Shown in pieces: positions 59,637 through 64,000 of a stretch of DNA of 64,000 nucleotides. The translations under genes were made by a program, and so were the position numbers. Source of the stretch: Chamaecrista fasciculata (lineage: Eukaryota > Streptophyta > Magnoliopsida > Fabales > Fabaceae); NCBI GenBank assembly GCA_003254925.1, contig QANZ01039167.1, positions 212,282 to 276,281 of the forward strand, written 5' to 3'. Position 1 is the stretch's first letter. Each line of letters opens with the position of its first letter. Below the pieces are notes generated by a model, which had not been told where the DNA came from, made no database searches, and saw nothing but the letters and a program-made list of their open reading frames with translations.

Positions 59637-61123
59637 TGTAGGAACAGTTTGATTAACGACAAAAAGGGTCTATGACAAGGAAGTACTAAGGTTAGGTCGG
59701 TTTCGATGGAAACGATAACTCACGTGTTTTGGGTAGTCGTGATGGCTTGCTAGAGTCCGCTCTCGACTTGTGAGTCATAGAGATGGCTTGCTGCCAACTT
59801 CACGTGAGGCCTGCTGGGTCACACATGAGCAGGATCTGGACATCGCTTAAGGGACACGAATTAGGGTTAAATCGTGAGTCACTCCGGTGACACAATTTAA
59901 GACATAGCTGAATATGTGGGACATAAAGTCTTGTCTTAAATATAATCTACAGTTGTAATATTTAAATTTGTGGGACAAGTTTAAAAATATTAATTGATAA
60001 ATAGTTAATGGGATTAATCTATTTACAATTATAATATTAGGGAATAATAAATTAGATTATGTTCCTAAAAGTTAGGAGATTATTGATTTATTAAATTCAC
60101 TAATATTGGGCTTGAGGGTGGCGCCTCGTGAGAGATGATTTTAATTAATGGAAATGTTTTATTAATTAAAGTCATGAATTTGAATTCAAAGATTTGATCT
60201 AGATTTCAAGATTCAAAATTTGAATTAAAGATATTAGGGTAATATTTTATTTCAAAATCATTGGAAGATAATAAGTTGGTTATAACTTCCTAAGAATTAG
60301 GAATGTTATTTTTTATTTATAAAATTCCAAGAAAAAGCTAGGGGATGGCGCATTGCACTTGTGGGACCCAAGGGAAGATTTGATCTTCCATTTGATTCTC
60401 AAAGATTGCAATTTGAATTTGAATTGAAATATTAAGGTAATATTTTAATTAGAAATTCAAGTCCTAAAATTGTGATATTATTGTAATCTCATAATTTTAT
60501 AATTTGATAATCATATAATTTAGGGACTCCCTAATTATAATTATCAAAATTCCCCAACTATATTAAAAACCCTAGGCAAGTCGACTTGGAGGCTAAGAAT
60601 TCATTAAGTGAATTTTTGCTTTCTTCTTTTGTTAGATAAGAGAGAGAATTCGCCTAACCCAAGCCTAGGAGTGAGAAAGTCGATTTTTCTAAGTGTGTTA
60701 GCAAAAATTCGACTTGTCAAAAATAGCTAGGGTTTTGTGAGAGTGAGACTCTTGATTTGCGCCACCTACACACTTTGGTCAAGAATTGGTCTTGATCAAT
60801 CTTCTTGGTTCAAGAATCGTTCTTGATCACCAAGAACTGTAGATTGGAGTTCCCGAGTTCTTTTGGAGAAAAGAACTGAAGGCTAGCACCTTGGTGCCAT
60901 CAAACTGCTCGTGTGGATTACCGGCGGAGGAAGGACGCGTCAAGTGGACTTCTCGGATTCGCCTCGTTCAACCGAACCGATTGAAACTCGTGAGGTATAC
61001 CACTGACTTAACGGTTTTAAATTCATCTAGCGGATCCGTAGGGAAATCACTTTTGTTCTTGCGCCATGTTTTTAATTAATTTTAATTTTTCGCTTCCGCT
61101 GCGCGCGCCTTGATTTCCCAACA

Positions 61124-61777
61124 CTTCACTCCCACGATGCACCGCCAACACCATCGCTCTTCTTCACAACGTCGTCGTCGTCACTGTCTCTTCGCCACTG
61201 CTTCTTCATCTCAGTGTGTTTGTCGAGGTGTGTTCACCTGTTCACCGTCGCTACGTATTTTTATCTCCTACTCGTCGCTGCCCAACCCTTTGCCACCTTG
61301 GGTTCTTCTTTCCTCGTCGCTGGTGCTCTGTTCTTCACTTCTTCTTTCCTCCTCATTATACGCTTCCACTTCACCTCTCAATCTCTAATTGATGTTTTAC
61401 ATTTAGATTTCCTAGTTAATTAGTCACCTAGCAAGTTGAATTCTAGCTAATTTACTATTGTGCTTGGTTGATTTGTAGTGTTCTTATGTGATTTACTAGT
61501 TTATAGTGCAACTAATTAGATGTTTAACTAATTTGTAGTGCAAATATTTGATTTACTTTCTGAATTTGGTCTAGCTAATTTATTATGGTGCTTGGCTGAT
61601 TCATAGTGTTATTATGTGATTTACTAGTTTGTAGTGCAACTAATTTGTTCAACTAATTAGATGTTCCACTAATTTGATTTACTTTATGAATTTGGGCAAT
61701 TAACTAATTTATTACTACTTGCATTTGTAAATGGTATATGATTATTTATAAAACTATAAATGATTACGGTGTCTACC
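61124..61777 (+). other. CT-rich segment and tandem repeat before the hAT remnant
   Basis: 61124-61390 is CT/CG-rich (cgtcgtcgtcgtc), unlike its flanks, and could be the 5' part of the hAT unit. About 61444-61568 and 61571-61693 are two imperfect copies of a 120-bp unit ('tagctaatttactattgtgcttgg...'). No gene was recognised. Confidence 0.5.
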
Positions 61778-63870
61778 ATGGATGCTCAAGATCAAGAAGA
61801 TAGTACTGCCACTCCTAATCGAGCACCTAATGCTACAACAGAATCATCACAAAAAAAAATTGCAAAAACCTCTTCAGGACTTCGTGGAAAGACTGATACT
61901 TGATGGGAGCATTTGGCAATAAAATAAGAAGGAAAAACTAATGTCTATACTTGTCTCCACTGTTTAACCTCTTACAAAGGAGGGGATATAAACATAATGA
62001 AGCAACATTTGGCTGGTGTAACAGGTAATATTAGTTTTTGTAAAAAGGTCTCTCATGATATTCGTCATAAAATGCTTGAGTTATTGAACAGAGTGAAACA
62101 AAAGAAGCCAAATACAATTCTCAATGAAGCACACGATGGTGTGGAAGTTGAGCAAGATGTTCAAGAGATTGAAACTACATCTCAAAAGAAAAAATATTAT
62201 GGGAAGAGAAAAAGGTAATGCTAATATTGATAATTATTTTACTCCAAGAACGACTCCGAGCACCCAACCATCTTTGAAGAGTGTCTTATGTGGTAAAGAA
62301 GCACATCACAAAGCTAAGAAAGCACTTGCTAGATGGTTTTATAATTCTTGTTTTCCATTTAATGTTGTTCAGACACCTACCTCTCAAGAAGATTTGGATG
62401 CAGTTGCTGCCATTAGGCCTGGGTTTAAAGATCTAACTTATTACGAAATGAGAGTTAATTTGTTGGGAGATTGTAAGAAGGATTGTGAGTTACTTGTTGA
62501 ATCACAATGAAAAGAGTTAGCTGTAAATGGGTGTACAATCATAGTTGATGGTTGGACTGATCAAAGACAAAGGACTTTAATAAACTTTTAGTTTATTGTC
62601 CTGCAGGTATATCATTTATGAAATCTATTGATGCCTCCGATGTAGTAAAAGATGCGAGCAATTTATTTAATTTATTTAGTGAAGTTTTTGAGTGGGTTGG
62701 ACCTGATAATGTTGTTCATGTAGTGACTGATAATGTAGCTAATTATGTAGCAACTGGTAAGTTGATACATGAAAAGTATGAACATATTTTTTTGTCACCA
62801 TATGCTACACATTGTATAGATCTTCTCTTGAAGGATATTGGGAGTATGCCTCATGTGGCGGACCTTGCATCAAAGGCTTCCATGATAATTGTTTTTGTGT
62901 ACAACCATATGGTCTTTCTCTCGTGCCTTCGATAAAGGGAAGGTTGGAAGGAAATTGTGAGTCCAGGACCCACTCGGTTTGCTACCACTTTCATTAAATT
63001 GAAAAGCATTTGTGATCATAAGAAAGATTTGCAAGCATCAGTTATAGAGAAACACTTCACTAATCATAAGTTAGCAAAGACAGCAACCGGTAAAGTTGTT
63101 AGTGCTATGATAATGGATAGTAAGGTTTGGAATGATTGTCTAATTATGGTCAAAGTTGCAGCTCCTATTATTCGTTTGTTGAGAATAGTTGATGCAGATG
63201 AAAAGCCTTCTTTGGGCTATGTTTATGAAGGTATACGAAGGATAAAGAATTCAATTAAGGTGTTATGTAAAAGGAAGAAGCACTTGTACAAGCCTTACAT
63301 AGACATCATTTAGTCTCGATGGGATAATCACTTGAAGCGCAATCTTAATGCATCAACATATTTTTTGAATCCCGCTTTGGTCTACGATGAAAACTTTAAT
63401 GAAAAGACTAGTATCACGGAATCACTAGTTGATGTGTTAATGGTAAAATTCATTTGCTATGACATGTCGAAAGGCATTAAAGAGATGGCTACATATCAGG
63501 AACGCAAAGGAAGTTTTAGTAGACTAAGTGCTTTAATTTAGAGGTGGCAAAGATAACTCGACCTCGTAAGTACTAATATTGATATTTAAATTTTTATTTA
63601 ATTGAGTTATGAACTTATGATTGATTATTGATTTATTGTTTGGTTGGATAATTATGGAGATCTATGGTGGAAAATATTTGGAGGTAGTGCTCCAATATTG
63701 CAAAAGTTGGCAATTCATATTCTTAGCCAAACATCATCATCTTCAGAATGTGAACGAAATTAGAGTTTTTTTATTGTATTCAAACAAAGAGGAGGAATTG
63801 ACTTGAACATCAAAGGCTATGTGATCATATTTATGTTACTTATAATCTGCGGTTGAGGAATAGGTATGTA
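61778..63870 (+). pseudogene. hAT-superfamily transposase gene remnant (BED finger, DUF659, dimerisation domain)
   Basis: Starts MDAQDQEDSTATPN at 61778. A BED-type finger follows (YTCLHC ... KQHLAG, 61945-62020), then a DUF659-like region (GCTIIVDGWTDQRQRTLINF near 62535, VVHVVTDNVANYVATGKL near 62715). The C-terminal dimerisation signature lies at 63650-63780 (WWKIFGG, APILQKLAIHILSQ, SSSECERN). Stops sit where Trp is expected (TGA at 61901-61903 region, TGA after SQ at 62508, TAG after ERN), with frameshifts near 62216 and 62590. The order and size fit a full transposase, now dead. No 8-bp target duplication could be found. Confidence 0.85.
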
Positions 63871-63957
63871 AACATTTGTTATTAAATCATAAATGACTTC
63901 AACAATATTGTTATTAAATGTTTATTTGAACTCTTATTGTTTTGTTTAGGATAAAAG

Positions 63958-64000
63958 TGATGGAGATTGTGCCCTAGGGCCAATCATTTATTTATGTGTT
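63958..64000 (+). mobile_element. Start of a further Copia-type LTR, cut by the window edge
   Basis: TGATGGAGATTGTGCCCTAG and onward is an LTR-type start. It follows directly on the hAT-derived sequence (tttgtttaggataaaag), suggesting a later insertion into it. Its first 28 conserved bases are the exact inverse of 55127-55154. Confidence 0.6.

Larger units (their letters stand above)
55158..61123 (+). mobile_element. Decayed Ty1/Copia retrotransposon
   Basis: Plus-strand element with leader (55158-55995), gag remnant, pol remnant in Copia order (integrase before reverse transcriptase, then RNase H) and a 3' terminal region ending in a typical LTR end (cgcttccgctgcgcgcgcc ... cccaaca) at 61123. 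The 5' LTR is not a full match to the 3' side, so the left boundary is approximate and the start is probably rearranged. The leader carries the word cggtgatcgcctaYgcgacacg twice (about 55500, 55600) and a shorter version at 55865. It lies beyond FUL-like exon 2, so it may sit in that gene's first intron. Confidence 0.8.

Noticed and set aside
61110..61423. Ser-rich open frames in the CT-rich block
   Set aside because: Two overlapping frames from cgtcgtcgtc/ttcttc-type composition, no recognisable domain; left as unassigned sequence before the hAT remnant.

Overview
The window is plant nuclear DNA, almost certainly from a core eudicot. It is AT-rich, has spliced genes with GT-AG introns, wide repeat-filled spacers, plant-only gene families (augmin AUG5, an LRR receptor-like protein, a FRUITFULL-like MADS gene), and Copia, hAT, Helitron and MITE elements. 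The species cannot be named from the sequence. Two ambiguous bases (N) occur at 48414 and 55074.

Layout: (1) 583-7432, minus strand: complete 10-exon augmin subunit 5 gene (799 aa). (2) 7433-15500: no host gene, but a stack of mobile-element remains: a possible LINE fragment, MITEs, a Helitron nested in a hAT-type MITE, a GC-tipped hAT MITE and a solo LTR, several with intact target-site duplications. (3) 16829-20721, plus strand: complete 4-exon RING-H2 E3 ligase gene (226 aa) with a spliced 5' leader carrying two upstream ORFs. (4) 21000-23300: foldback elements, a MITE inside a MITE, and a SINE-like insertion. (5) 23332-26004, minus strand: intact single-exon LRR receptor-like protein (890 aa). 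Its tandem duplicate at 29663-32225 is dead, with two frameshifting deletions, one frameshifting insertion and one nonsense codon. (6) 36002-41903, plus strand: complete 8-exon RCC1-repeat gene (464 aa). (7) 43275-50354, minus strand: exons 2-8 of a FRUITFULL/AP1-clade MADS-box gene. The MADS-box exon 1 is not in the window, so intron 1 is at least 13.6 kb. (8) 55127-64000: decayed Copia element, decayed hAT transposase gene and the start of another LTR. This material probably lies in or just beyond the MADS intron 1.

The host genes are not a pathway. AUG5 nucleates microtubules on microtubules, the RING and RCC1 proteins are conserved housekeeping-type genes of unclear role, the RLP is a surface receptor of the immune or developmental type, and the MADS gene is a flowering/fruit regulator. 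The gene order itself is informative: from memory, a RING gene, an RCC1 gene and a SEP-type MADS gene are neighbours in Arabidopsis (At3g02290-At3g02310). Here a FUL-like gene takes the MADS position, which fits the idea of an ancestral SEP-AP1/FUL tandem.

The most notable non-coding signal is the density and nesting of small structured elements. There are four copies of one hAT-like MITE family with 8-bp duplications, one of them seeding a hexamer microsatellite. There are several foldback elements whose arms are themselves tandem repeats, and Helitron-like elements with CTAG ends. No new multi-gene system was found.
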